64,000 nt of DNA from Struthidea cinerea. Its lineage: Eukaryota > Chordata > Aves > Passeriformes > Corcoracidae. The notes beneath the pieces were generated by a model that saw nothing but the letters and a program-made list of their open reading frames with translations, was not told the DNA's origin and did no database searches. Positions 22,633 through 35,110 of the stretch are shown here, piece after piece (within the stretch, counting starts at the first letter, position 1; every line of letters starts with the position of its first letter). A program made the position numbers and the translations under genes. The stretch lies in NCBI GenBank assembly GCA_013397865.1, contig VZTI01002050.1, positions 310,001-374,000 of the forward strand, in the 5' to 3' direction.

Positions 22633-25600
22633 TCACTCTCTACAAATCAAGTGCCTTTCTGACTGAACTCTTAAAACTGTCAGTATTCAAACCTTAGCAG
22701 TTATACCATTCCATATAGTTTTATTCAGAACATCTTGCAGCACTTCTACATAGCTGTATTTCAGGTTGTTAATGTTTTCACAAGGCAGTAGTTTGGGCTG
22801 CCATTGAGAATTGGTAGTCATTGCTTTATGCCTTGAAGTTGTACAGAGTTATCCTTCTGTTATCGTGAAGATTTTGGCTGAAGTAATAGCTGAAATTCTT
22901 AGATTATAAAAAATTGATAACTTCACTTTTTGGACAGCTCGTGAGCCATGTTTTTGATGCTCTGTTGAGTTGATTATATATTCTTTTCAACCTTGATTTT
23001 GCAGATACCTTAAAAAGTAGTTTTAATCACTGTTGTATTCTGTAATACATTTTTTGTTTTGTCTTTTTTTTAACTGATATTTGTATTTATAAGCAAAATG
23101 AAAAACACTCTTGAGTGAGTGGAGAATGGTGAGGGAATTGTGGAGGTTACGCTTTGTGAATGTTCATTCTTACAACAGTACGTAATTATAACTCTTCATT
23201 TTGAGCAAGGAAGAATTAAGAGGATGGTGATAGTCTTTCATTCCAAGGATGGTCAAGAATATTCTGTTTTATCTGGAAATACTTTTGATTCCTCGTGGTC
23301 ATGTGGCATCATGCTTGATGAACATCTCTCGCTGCTGCACTCTATTCCACATCAGTCGTATGGCAGAGAGGTGCTGGGATTTTGTAGGTTCTTAGCACTA
23401 AACATTTGTGTTTCCTTGTGTCCTGTCTGTGTCTGAGGTCACCTCTGTTCAGTTTTGTAAGCGGTTTTGTTTTTTTTTTTTTTAATTGCCTCTTCCTTCA
23501 TTACTTGAGGAAGTAATGTGTCCTTTAACTGATTTGGCAAACCCTACAGTTCTGTAATGGAAATAATTTAAAATAGGAGTTTTCTTTGATTTTTATAAGA
23601 TGCCAGAATTTTGTCTCCTAGTTTGCTGTGCAGAAAATAACTCAAATTATCAGACACTACTTTTATAGTGTAAAAGTAATTGATATTTGTACCTCAAGGC
23701 AATTGTGGTTATATATTAAAGAAGTTAAAAGGTAACAGCTTTTGTATACACTGCATTCACATTTCTTTCCTATACTTATTTTATCCTTTCTCAAAACAAC
23801 CCTGACTTCAGGAGCAGGAGTGGCTCCTATTTGCATACACAAACTGTGAAGCCATGTGTCTTGGGTAAAATACAAGGAAAACATCATTAACAGCTGTAGT
23901 CCAGCCAAGGCCCTCTTCATACTCAGCAGTTCCCATGGGCTCTAAGTGAGTTTCCAGTCTCTTTTCATCCTCTGTCCAGGGATATTAAACAAAGACAGTG
24001 ATACAACCCCAGCCTAGGGCATGGTGTGGCAAAAATCATTTGATGCTTATCTTTTCTTTTTTTTTTCTTAGAACCTTCTAAAGGTAAGGTTAGAAATGTT
24101 ATCCTGCTTTGTGGTAGTTTGCTTGTGAGCCAGGGTGCCATGATGTCACCTCAGGACTTGTGCTTTAATTCCCCTCCACTGCCTGTGGGGCTTTCTGGAT
24201 TTAGACCATCACAGGAAACAAACACTGTGAGGATGAATCTGATGGGGATGAACAGATGTTGTCTGGCCACACTTACTGCAAAAAATTTTGGGAGCCAAGG
24301 GAAGATATGTAATCCCTGCCCTTGACTCTGGGTCCTGACACTCAAGTGTAAGACAGCAAATGAGCTTTCCAGAAGCAGCTGTAAAGGAGAGGGACTCCGA
24401 GTGACAGATGTTAGCTGAGAAGACATCAGTATCTCCAGACTGTCAGTTTTTGGTTTGACTACTAGGAAACATGTCTCTATAGAAATACTTCTTTGCCCTT
24501 GAATTTGGTTTTGATCTCCTTCAAGTTGCATCTTTTCACTAGATATCCTAGTTGCTTTGCACTAGGTATTAGTGAAAGACAAATTAAATGTTTCAGGAAT
24601 TAAAGTCTTGCTGCAGTTGGAAATAGCCATTCAATATCCACGTGTCACCCAGTGTCAAATAATGTCATTTTCACACATATGTTGAGTAATTAATGTTAGG
24701 TATAGAAATTTTGAAGTTCTATCTGGGGAAGCATATATCAATCAGGAGAATGGCATATCCAGTTACATCTTTTCTGAGACAGAGGATAGACCCAAAGTCA
24801 TTCAACTGTTTCCAAACATGTAACATTTCAAACTATTAATGCGATGTTAGTTTCCTAAGTGCACCATTAAGTACTGGTATGGATTTACAGGGCTTTTGGT
24901 CCAATTGCGATAAAAGTGGACGATTCTGTTATGCAATCAAGTAATTGATAATAGCTTTAATTTCCTGGGGAATACATGCAGCTTTCCTTGTGGCAGCCCA
25001 AAACTTTAAACTGTGGATTTCATTTATTTGCTGGTTTCTAACTCTCTGCTCAGTGCCTGGTTCCTACCACATCCTAGCATTGTGAATTGTATAATGTACT
25101 TAAGCCAAAAGTTGAAAGAATAGTGATGACAACTAACAAATTGCCTTAATAATCTTGTTAAGGATGGATATGAAAAGGGATATAACTGGAAATTAGGACG
25201 ATAGGAAAGCTACACTGCATTAAATTACACCATGTTAGTAGTTTTACCATTGCTATAAGTATAGGCAGCTGTACCAGCTTAATAGACAGTGTTATACTGC
25301 AGTTCTCTCTGCCTTTTGCACCAGTCATGTTGTTGTAGTGCTACAATGGCTTCTCTGTTTGACCATTCATCTATTTTTCTGAAATGTATTAAGAATGTGC
25401 AGCAAACTCCTTCTTCCAAGGCACAAAGCTCTTTTTTTCCCTCAGCTTTGAAGTAAGCTCAGCTTTTTTATAAGGTCTGATGCCTACTATACAGAGGAAA
25501 AACGTATGATGAGTTCTTCCTAAAGATGCATCCTCTCGATTGAAACACTTAAATGTAGTTCTGTAAACTGTTAGGACTCATATAAAAGAAACACCAGTAA

Positions 25601-28600
25601 ATGAAAGCATTTGAAAAATAATGCCAAATATATCTGTATTTCATGAAGAGTTGTAAATAACTTTGTAGAAAGAAGCAATAGTTTAGTATTCTAAAGCTGG
25701 GGAATCTACTTTCTCAGTGGAAAAAAAAGTACATACATTAGGTATGCTATTGCTTTCTTCACCTGCACATTAAAATGTATATTTTTACTTGGATTGTATA
25801 GAAAAGCATTTCATAGAATTAAAGTTAAATTAGTTGCGACAGTTGATTGTGATTAATCACCAGTTTTTCACTGAAATAATTCTGTTTTTCAATGTTGAGA
25901 AATAGGATTCCACAAGGAATTATACACAGTGGGAAACATCAACCATATTTTTATAAAATCTGAAATATGGGAAGCATGTGATATTAATGAATGCTTGTGT
26001 ATTTTATTTGGAGATTAGAGTGACCTTTCTTTTGTTACCTTAAAAACAGGTAGTGAGGTGGAGAGAGGATCATAGAAGAATTTTGGCTGAAAGATGACTG
26101 GCGAGTCACCGTGTTTTTGAGAGTTTTTCATGGCCTCCCACAATTGTTTGGTGTAGGCAAAAGGATAAAGGAGAAATATTAAGCTGGATACAAGTCCAGT
26201 TTGATATAGGTTTCCATGAAAGGAACTGTCGTATGTTTCTGAGCATCATGAGGGTTTTAAAACTTGTTAAAGGCAGGATGAGTCCCAAGAGCCATGAAGG
26301 AACCTTGAAAAACTCATTTTATGCCCTACTCAGCTTTAGCTTCTGAATGAACAGTACAGTAGGTGAAGTACTAAGTGGCTCAGTCTTTCTACCAGGCTGG
26401 AGCTTAACATAGGTGTTAACACGGGGAGACCTTTCGTATTTCTGTGACACATAAATTTGCAAGGACTTAAAAAAATTACGGATACTCATTGTTTCCGTAC
26501 ATGCAGAAGTAGTGCTTGGGCACAGATTAAGTATTTGACTCATTTGGAGGAAGTTATTAAACCATAACATATAAAATCCTGACATTTTACTTGCTAGGAG
26601 TTTTTAATGCAGGGATTTTTACTGTGCCACAGATAGAGGAGTGCTGTATATAAGGCATTCAGGTGGCATTCTAATTGGGGGTTAAATTATTCCCAGCCTT
26701 AGTAAGAAGCTAAATTCCTTGGAATGAGGAAAATTTTCAAAGATTGAGATGAAAGATTTCAAATAAGATCACATTCTGTTTTATAGCTGGTTCTTAATGA
26801 GTTTTACTTCATAAGTCTATGTTTTAATTATCTTCTGTGTATTAGCATGAGCCAGCCAGTATGTTTGCATGTGTTAATTCTTTCAAAAGTTATTTATATA
26901 TGAGTAATTTTATCTGAATTTTGTGCACATTAATTAGTCTTGTAGGGTTTGATTCTCCAAGCATCTGTGTAAGTATTTGAAAAAACGCACCCCAGTGAAA
27001 ATACTGCTGCAGCTTGCATCTTAATAAAAATAGTAGAACTCATTGGAAAAAATCACATTAAAATGAGTATTGAGAAGCATTTTGCTGTTGTTCCCTCTTC
27101 ATTTTGTCAGAATTCTGGTGGTAGTGTGACTCTGGTAACTGTGTTAACAACTGTGAAATGCAGGTCATTAGTGAGATTAGGCTGGCAGCCAGTTGCCTTG
27201 TTATTACTGTTCAGACTTACTGTGCTTGGTAAATTATGAAGTACTGCAAGAGATGTAGCTGTATGTTTTTCATATTTCTTGAAAACTTTTCAAGGATATT
27301 GTATATGCTAAAACAAACGTTTGTAATGCTGCAGTAGGGTTCTTAATTGGATAGAATATGTAACATACAGCCGTAGATTTCCATCCCCAGAAATGATAAA
27401 TGGTAGGGGTTGGAGTTGCTCTGATGCAAATGTAATTACTGGCAGGAAGAAGCAGCACTTCACCTCATTATGCATTCTGCTTTTGTCTTTTTGGTGGCTT
27501 TGCAGCATTATGCTTGCACATTGCTATGACCATCTTTGGTATTTGTTAAAAAACTGTGTACCGTATTTATGCAGATATTAAGACAGTAAGCATGTATTAG
27601 TAGGTGAGACATTTGCATGGATATGCATTTATAAGCGTACACAAAAGCACATACGGCGTGCATATACATAATGCTTTGTCTTTTTGCACATTCTGAGAGA
27701 TGCGAAACTTGTTATAGGCAAACCTTGAAAAACTTATTTGGTGACACCCATTATACTCTGAGTTGCTGTTGCAGAAGCACATGCTGAGCATTAGACCAGC
27801 GTTTGACATATGGCAAGTGTCTTTTTTTTCAGCCTTACAAATCCCCTCCCCACATCTAAGTATGTATATCCAGTCCAACTGCAATAGCTCAGGCACTATG
27901 GCATCTTCAGGTTCTTACAATAAAGAACATTCTCACAGATCATAGCAAGATTTGGCAAAAGTATTTAGTTTGCAGTTAGGGGCTTCTGCAAGCCATCCTT
28001 CAACTTGCCGATATTCTGTGTTTTTAGTTTTTCCTACTTTGTTGAACCAAGTCCCCTTTGAAACAAATAGCATTTTTAGTGTAAGTTTTATGAATTCAGG
28101 TTTTCAATACCTTCTCAAAAGAGCTCCAGTTTCACATTTGCGTTTCCTCTGCAGAACTTTAGGAGGCTAGGACATGTTGCACTTCAGATTTCTTCTTGCT
28201 TTAATTTGACAGTAACAGTTCAGAGAATTAAAAAAAAAAAAAACAAACGCACCTTTGCCTGTCTGCTTTTTTAACACTGTTGTGGTTTCATTATCTATTG
28301 TATTTTCAAGGCATGTGTAAGAATCTTTGTAATTTTCCTGGTGATTCAGACTTCTGTAAAGTTTGGCTTCTAGAGAGGAAGGTTGTTTGCAAGAGCAATA
28401 GGCCTTTGATCCTGTGCTCTAAGTCTTTTTTAGTGCAACAGTCTGGAAATTCCAGTGCTAAATGAAATGGCAGTGACGAGACTTTTTCTGTGTTCCGTAG
28501 TATGTTTAATTAATAAATTCATTTTAACAGCCTTTTGGTATTTGCCTGTTATGAAAATAAGGGTGTACTTCAGTGAATAATTTGAGGCATCTTTTACCTG

Positions 28601-29772
28601 TATATAAAATAATTTGGACTAATAATATTAGAAATCCATAGCATGTGTAAGATTTAGAAATGTAGCTGATACTGTTTTAGCAATTTTACATCTAATATTT
28701 CTGAACAAAAAAAGTTCAGGTTCTTTAAAAAGTCTCTTCTCTGTTTGAAGGAACTACTCAATCAAGTATGACAGATGATAGGGAAAACAAACAATAAATG
28801 CTTTTAATAAGAATTGTGGGAAAGCTGGCAGGTGAAATCTAACAGGGTTTTTCACTGAGATGTAGAGGCATAAGTACCCACGTTAGTTTTGAAAATGTTA
28901 GTTTTGTCATTTTGGGCTAGATCTGCACCTTGATGCTGAGAAAGTAGGTGCATCTCTCGTATGCTTGATCCTGAACTCACAGGCCTCCTGTTAGAAGCCC
29001 ACGTTCCCTACGCAGTGTACAAGAGAATTGGCACATTCAGACAGGATGAGAACTCATCCAGATGAAGATGTCAGCAAGAGCTCGTGTCTTGCTGGCACAC
29101 CAGTTGCATTTACCTTGAATTAGCCAGCAGGTAACCCTGAGAGTGTGGTGAGCTGGGAGTTCTCTTGAGTCCGCAGAAATACGGTGTTTTCTAGCCCAGC
29201 TCCCCAGCCTGTGCATTTCTCTTCTGAAGGTGCATGCCCATGCATACCCTTTCTTAACAAACTTAAATAAGACAGGGAATGGGAGAAGCCGCTCTTTTAT
29301 TGTGTACCCTCTGTGTGATTTTCCATTTTTCCAGTATGTGGGGACTTAGGTTCCACTCTTTAATCCTAAAGGATTCAAACCTGTACCTTCCACCTGCACA
29401 TGACAAAAGAAGTCCCTGAGTCACACCACTACAATGGTTGCCATAGCATGTACTCTTTCTCTTGTCATGGTACACAGTAATGGAATTTGTACTGACAAAG
29501 TTTTGGGCAAAGATAAGAGAAAGCAAAGAAAAATTGTACCCTTTGTACATCTTACAGGAACTTGGCCTTCCTGGGGAAGGGTCTTTTTGACTTCTCCTTC
29601 TGGGACTATTTCACTGTTCCACATGAAAGAGATTGCACGTAAAACCAAATATGTATCCTTCTCCTGAAATGCCACCCGAACAGTGGGTCGCGTTTTCTTT
29701 AGTAGGCAGTTTATCCATGACACATGGTCTTCTTAAAATCCTTTAAGGTCTGATTTAATTAAATTTCCTGGC

Positions 29773-29826
29773 AAAAAAAAACAAAACAAACAAACAAAGA
29801 AAAAAAACCAACCAAACAAAAAAACC
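29773..29826. repeat. A-rich (CAAA)n-type low-complexity tract
   Basis: A A9 run, then several caaa units, then A8 and further ccaa units, ending in CCCC. I see no target-site duplication or retrocopy body next to it that would make it a poly-A tail. Confidence 0.85.
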
Positions 29827-29919
29827 CCTCAGAATAAACTCAACAAGGATATGATAGACTTATTTAGGCAGAGGGATGCCTAAAATTTCTGAGTTATGAT
29901 AAAATGCTTCCAGGTGCTT

Positions 29920-29940
29920 CATCTTGTAAAAAACAAGATG
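29920..29940. repeat. Short perfect hairpin
   Basis: catcttgt and acaagatg are perfect 8-base reverse complements separated by five A residues. It is an intronic hairpin with no assigned role. Confidence 0.5.
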
Positions 29941-30596
29941 CAGAAACTGTTTTTCCAGGTATTATGGGACCTCACTTTACATGGAAATTGTGGTTTTCTC
30001 TCTCTGTGGAGAGGTGCATGCCTTCAGAGTCTGGTGGCACTGAGCAAGGATTTTTAAGGTCACATTATGGGAATCTGGAGACCTAAAAGCCATTATGAAG
30101 TCTCCGTGTAGGTATCCAGCATCAATATTGAATCTATCCTTCATGCTGTCTTGAATCTCATTGCTGATATTTCATATTCTGTGGTACAATAAAAACAAAT
30201 GTGGTTTTCACTGGCATTTGTCTTTATAGAATGTGGCAGATGGAAACTGCATCTCTCAAAAGTTTGAAGTTTGTTGTTGTTTTTCTTCATCTTAAATGTT
30301 GTGTGGAAATTTATCTGCCAGCATTCAGCTGTCTGGGATAGGGTATAATGGAAATTGTATCCTTGCCAATTTAAGAGTCCCTGCAAGGCATTCCTGACTA
30401 TATGTATTTGCATAATGAAGCATAGCAGCATTTCTGTAGAAAGTTTTTGCAAGATTTTCACTGTAATACATTACAGTTAATATTTAGATACTGGATTGAG
30501 ACAACCACCTCCAACTCAGGATAGCATTGAAGTGCACACAACTGAACTTTATAGGCTTGCTTAAATCTCACTGGCTTGGTATGTTCAAGTACAGTG

Positions 30597-30678
30597 CTGA
30601 ATTATTAAGTTCCTCAAATAGTTTCGTTGGAAATATTCTGAATTATTAAGTTCCTCAACTAGTTTATTTGGAAGTATT
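30597..30678. repeat. 41-bp tandem duplication
   Basis: Two adjacent 41-bp copies (30597-30637 and 30638-30678), both starting ctgaattattaagttcctca. I count four mismatches, giving about 90% identity. It is a clear local duplication inside the intron. Confidence 0.93.
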
Positions 30679-33600
30679 ATCTGTGTAGTTTTATGGTTCT
30701 GGTAGATTGTGAGATATTTATTTCAGTGGAAAAGGGAAAACTTTTCTTGAAGCTTTTTGTACCTCATTGTTCTCTAATTTCTTATAAGTGTTGGACAGAT
30801 TAGTTATGATTAGACAGTTAAAATTTTGACTGTGATATAATTTATTGGTGTACAATGATAGCAAGAGAGGACAAACCCAAATGTCTTGTATCAGAAAAGA
30901 GAAGTAGTAGGGAATCACGTACCCCAGTACAATGCATGCATTCCTGGGTGCAAAATTGTTTAGTTGACCTCTTAGTGTCCACAAATAGATGGAACAAAGG
31001 CAAAGGCCATTAGAGCAATCTCAGTATTATTTGAACAGCAGTGGGTTGCTTTTTCCCAGTGTACCTGGGTCAACGTGGGAGTCCCAGAATCCAGTATGTG
31101 TCACTTGGCTTTCCATTATTAATGCAGGACCATCTACCATGTGTACATTCCTGAACAGCACTAATGCCTAATAAGAATGCCAAAATACTGTAATAAGCTC
31201 AAACCCAGTGAAAAGAAAAGGCTATATATGTGCTTTATAAATTCATCAAATAGAATGTATTTTATCTTAGTTGAAAAATCAGCTTTCAGTTGTAGCAATC
31301 GTGATTTGACAGAAATGAAATTATGTTTTCTAAGTAACAGTAGTACTTTTGCACCTTTCAGAGTTGACAAATTCCTTGTTGGGTATAAAATACTCTCTGA
31401 AAGTATTAATCAACCTATTTTACACAGCATTAAGTGCTTGTAGCTTGTTTTATTGGGCATCACTGATACTTGACATTTATAGAAAGCAATGCCTCTGGTG
31501 CACATATTAGTAACAGTCATTTTAAATGAGTCATCTGGGTATAACTACAGACGTTGGAAAATACCAACTTAGCCAACTGTGGCATTTGAATGGATGAGGT
31601 CACATTGCTTGAAAACAGACATAAAATGACAAAACTAAACCACCACTCACCCTTCCAATTCATCTGTGTTAGTACAGTTAGGATATTGTGCTGTCAGGTT
31701 TGTAATGGCATTGCAGGATATGGGCCTTCCATCTGTTGGTGAAGAAAGGTGTTTTGTTGCATTTTCTTTGATAGTTCTCATGTCGTGTGATTTCTTGTTG
31801 CATTTAGATTTGGGGCGGGATTATATTGCTACTGTTGAAAGTGACGCTCTAATATAATTTACAATTCACCAGAATAATTGTGAGAGTTGTGCAAACTGCT
31901 TTGTATCTCCTCTAATTCCCACCGGCTTGATTAGCAACACATTCACTCTTACATAGCCTGAGAAAGTGATAATTACCTCAGTCTTTATGAATAAAGCTGG
32001 GAAAAGTCTTCTTTGACAAGTCATAAATTTGCTGAGAAGCAGAGTTAGATAGAGATCAGAAGTATGTGCATTTTCAAGGATGATTACTGCCAGTAATTTT
32101 GACTGAAAAAGAAAGATGATTTCCCCAGATGCTGCAGTGTCTTTTTTCAGCATTTTCAAAATTAGATCTGTCCTCTTTCCTTTCAAAATATTTTGGAGCT
32201 TTATACTGTATGTCTTTATCCTTAAAGAAAACATGTTTTTAAGGATTAAATAACTTGAAAATTAAAGGAAGCATTGCATTTTGGATCAAAAATAATACTT
32301 CAGGTTGACCCAAAAAGACATTTACTACTGTGTTATTTTTCAGCAGTATCTGTTTCTTTACATTCAAACTCTTCCCCCCTTTAAAACTTTTTTTTGTTTA
32401 CTTTTCATGTTCAAAACTGTCATCAGTCCAGTTCTAATCTAGAGTTTGTATGAAAAATCACTTGAAAGTTTCCAGTAAGATGGATGTAATTTATATTTCA
32501 GAATATATACAATATCTCCACATAAACCAGACAACTGCACCAGAGTATGTTATTAGAATTTCACACTTTACCAAACATCTGGTTTACGTTAGCAGCTTTA
32601 CAAACATGTTCTATAATAATCACATATGAAAGAAGATATATTGCTTCCTCCATTTTCCTGGAGGGAGTTGCAAGCCAGGAATTGGTGGTTCCCACGAAGT
32701 CTTATATTTTCAGAAGGTATAGACTCAGCCTTCTGAGGTGGTGTATTCAATCCCTTTTGTGATGCATCACTGGCAGCGGAGCTAGGATGATGCAGTTGTG
32801 TGGGTTCAGAGAGGTGTCTTGGTCTCTACAGTCCTGTGGAGGATGTGAATTGACCATATCCATCAAGAATGAAAGCAGGAGTAATTGCTGTGATGTGCTG
32901 CAGATCTGTCTGTATTCATTCAGTTGTGTAGTAATCCTGAAGGTTAAAATGATCACAATGAACATCAGTTTCTATTGTGTCCCTTCTGATCAGAGAGCCT
33001 GTGAGAGAAGAGGGACCCGTGCTTTATACAGGTCTGTGCAGTGGTCTGTGAGTGTAACTTCACTGTGTTGATGAGTGGGTTTTCGATGCAGAGGTGCTGA
33101 AGTGGGTGCTTCCTTCTCTGCCTTCACTGGAGCTTGTCTGGCTTGCAAGGGGTCCTTGGAGCATCTATGCCTAAGGTAGGGATGGTTTGCCTTGCTTAAC
33201 CTCTTCACTCTTCCTGCTGAAACTACCAGGTTGTGTTCCAGTGTTTGCTTACGTGGATGCAGTTTCTCCTCTGGTAAGTAGAGATTGTTGTGTACCTAGT
33301 TAGCTGGCGTGGAATGCTTGTAACCATGCTGTATTAACTTCCCAATAAATAATTATCTGTTTAACAGCCTCTGCATAGAAAACAGTTGAGATCTCCCTGG
33401 GGAACAGGCAAATGATGCTACACTATTTGGTACACTTCAGATATATTTTGCTGCCTATTCTGTTTTCCTGTTTTCTCACGTAATCTTTTGTGCCTGCATG
33501 TGCTTGTCTGGTTGAGTATTCTGCAACTGAGAACACATGAAAATCTTTAATTTAGGAAACAAAATGCTACATCAATGCGTATCAATTGAGAATGTGCCAA

Positions 33601-34875
33601 GTGTCTGTGTGCCAGCTGTGTGTGTTTGGGGAATGCTGGTGAGTCATCCTGGTGGGCAATATTATTCATGTTCTTGCCTGTTTGTGCTTTTCATCTGCCA
33701 CCTCATGTCCCAGGATGCAAAACCCATGTTTCAAACTTCTGGTCTTCATTATTGACTTTATGGTATGACAAGAAGGTAGTGCATCCTTGGGAGGTGACAT
33801 GGATTGTTTATTTTCTGCAGTTAAGGGAAATGAAAGTGTAGTAAATACTTAATGCTTTTACTAAGAGCACTAGGAAACTCCTACCATCTGTAAAAATAAA
33901 TTTACTAGAGCAGAAATAGTTGTGCATCAGGTTTTAATGCACAGGATTTTTTTGTACGTGCCTTTTTCGTGTATCTTTGTTGTACATGCCTGGAGTTGGG
34001 CAACTTCAGAGTACTTAATTTTGCTAGAAGTTGAAATGGTTGAGAGATTCAGGGGAAAAAAAGATGGAATTGTTGTGCAGTGGCCTCTCCAAGAACAGCG
34101 GTACCAGCAGTTGTTCAGTTTCGTAGCAGAAGATAAACATACTCCTGCACACACGCTGGGTTGTGCAACGCTGTTCACATAAACTGTTAATCATTTCCAA
34201 GCACAGGGAAAGATGGAGCTGCCGCCTTTCCCTGCATCTTTCTGAAGGCTGCAGGAGGAGACATCCTCCTCCGTCTATGCTTAGAAGGGAAGTGGGTAGC
34301 TCTGTGTTTCCCAATGTACAAGAAAGCATTCGCATCAGTTTGCCAATGACTACAGCCGTGGTTTGTCCCTCCTCCCCAGGAAGACTGCCTGTTTCCAGCA
34401 GTGGGTCCTTATGGACCCGTTCCCACGTATTTCCAGAGGTGAAATGTGCTTCTTCCAGTCTCCCTCTCTGCTTTGTTCTTAGGTTTTGTCTGTGGTTGTG
34501 GGTCTCCCTCCCTTATTTGCTGGCTGTTAGGGAAAGACGCTGGCAATTCATTCATGTATTGCGTGAGGATTATGTGCACACACTCAGCAGGCTGGCACAG
34601 CCCTGTGTGTGCTTATACAGAGGTGAGCATGGCATAGATAGTGAAATCAGTGTCAGTTTTTTAATCACACGTCTGCCTTCCAGGACAGCACAGAAATGAG
34701 TTTCAGTTTTGTAAGAGTCCTGTCCTTAAATGTGGATGGCTTTGGGATGGGTTTTCTCCCACAATTAACTTGGAATTTTATAGAGGTTTCAAGGGATGGA
34801 GGGAGGGGAGAGAGTGGGAAAGGGCTTTGTAGTGCTCCATCTGTGGTACTCTTTGCACCTACTTAGCATCTTTGT

Positions 34876-35110
34876 AGAATCATAGCATCACAGAAACATT
34901 TAGGTTGGAAAAGGCCTTTAGTATTTACTTACTGAGTCCAGCCATTAAATCAGCACTGCCAAGTCCACCACTAAAACATGTCCCAAAGTGCCACATCTCC
35001 ACATCTTTTAAATACGTCTGGGGACGGTGACTCAGCTGCTTCTCTGAGTAGCCTGTACTAATGCTTTACAACTCTTTTCTTGAAATTTTTCCTAATATCC
35101 CATCTAATTT
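34876..35110 (-). mobile_element. CR1 LINE 3'-end fragment
   Basis: About 235 bases on the minus strand. It starts agaatcatagcatcacagaa, and the cagcactgccaagtccacca block follows. It then continues through a diverged version of the end block (cttgaaatttttcctaatatcc) and stops. More diverged than the 21338 copy. Antisense to GRIP1. Confidence 0.9.

Larger units (their letters stand above)
21633..34875. other. GRIP1: GRIP1 intron 1, central non-coding stretch
   Basis: About 13 kb of AT-rich intronic sequence without recognisable dispersed repeats. It contains AT-rich runs (for example 22587-22632), an A-rich tract at 29773-29826 and a 41-bp tandem duplication at 30597-30678. Near 34163-34699 a 178-codon plus-strand open frame coincides with a GC-richer patch, but it overlaps open frames in other phases and resembles no known protein. 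The alternative GRIP1 N-terminal exon known in mammals was looked for and not seen. Confidence 0.65.

Noticed and set aside
26068..26110. Possible CR1 terminus (gatcatagaag)
   Set aside because: Only a few bases agree, and the rest does not follow the CR1 3' sequence.
34163..34699. Longest open frame (178 codons, + strand)
   Set aside because: It lies in a GC-richer patch with other long overlapping frames, has no recognisable domain, repeat or conserved motif, and no convincing promoter or splice context.
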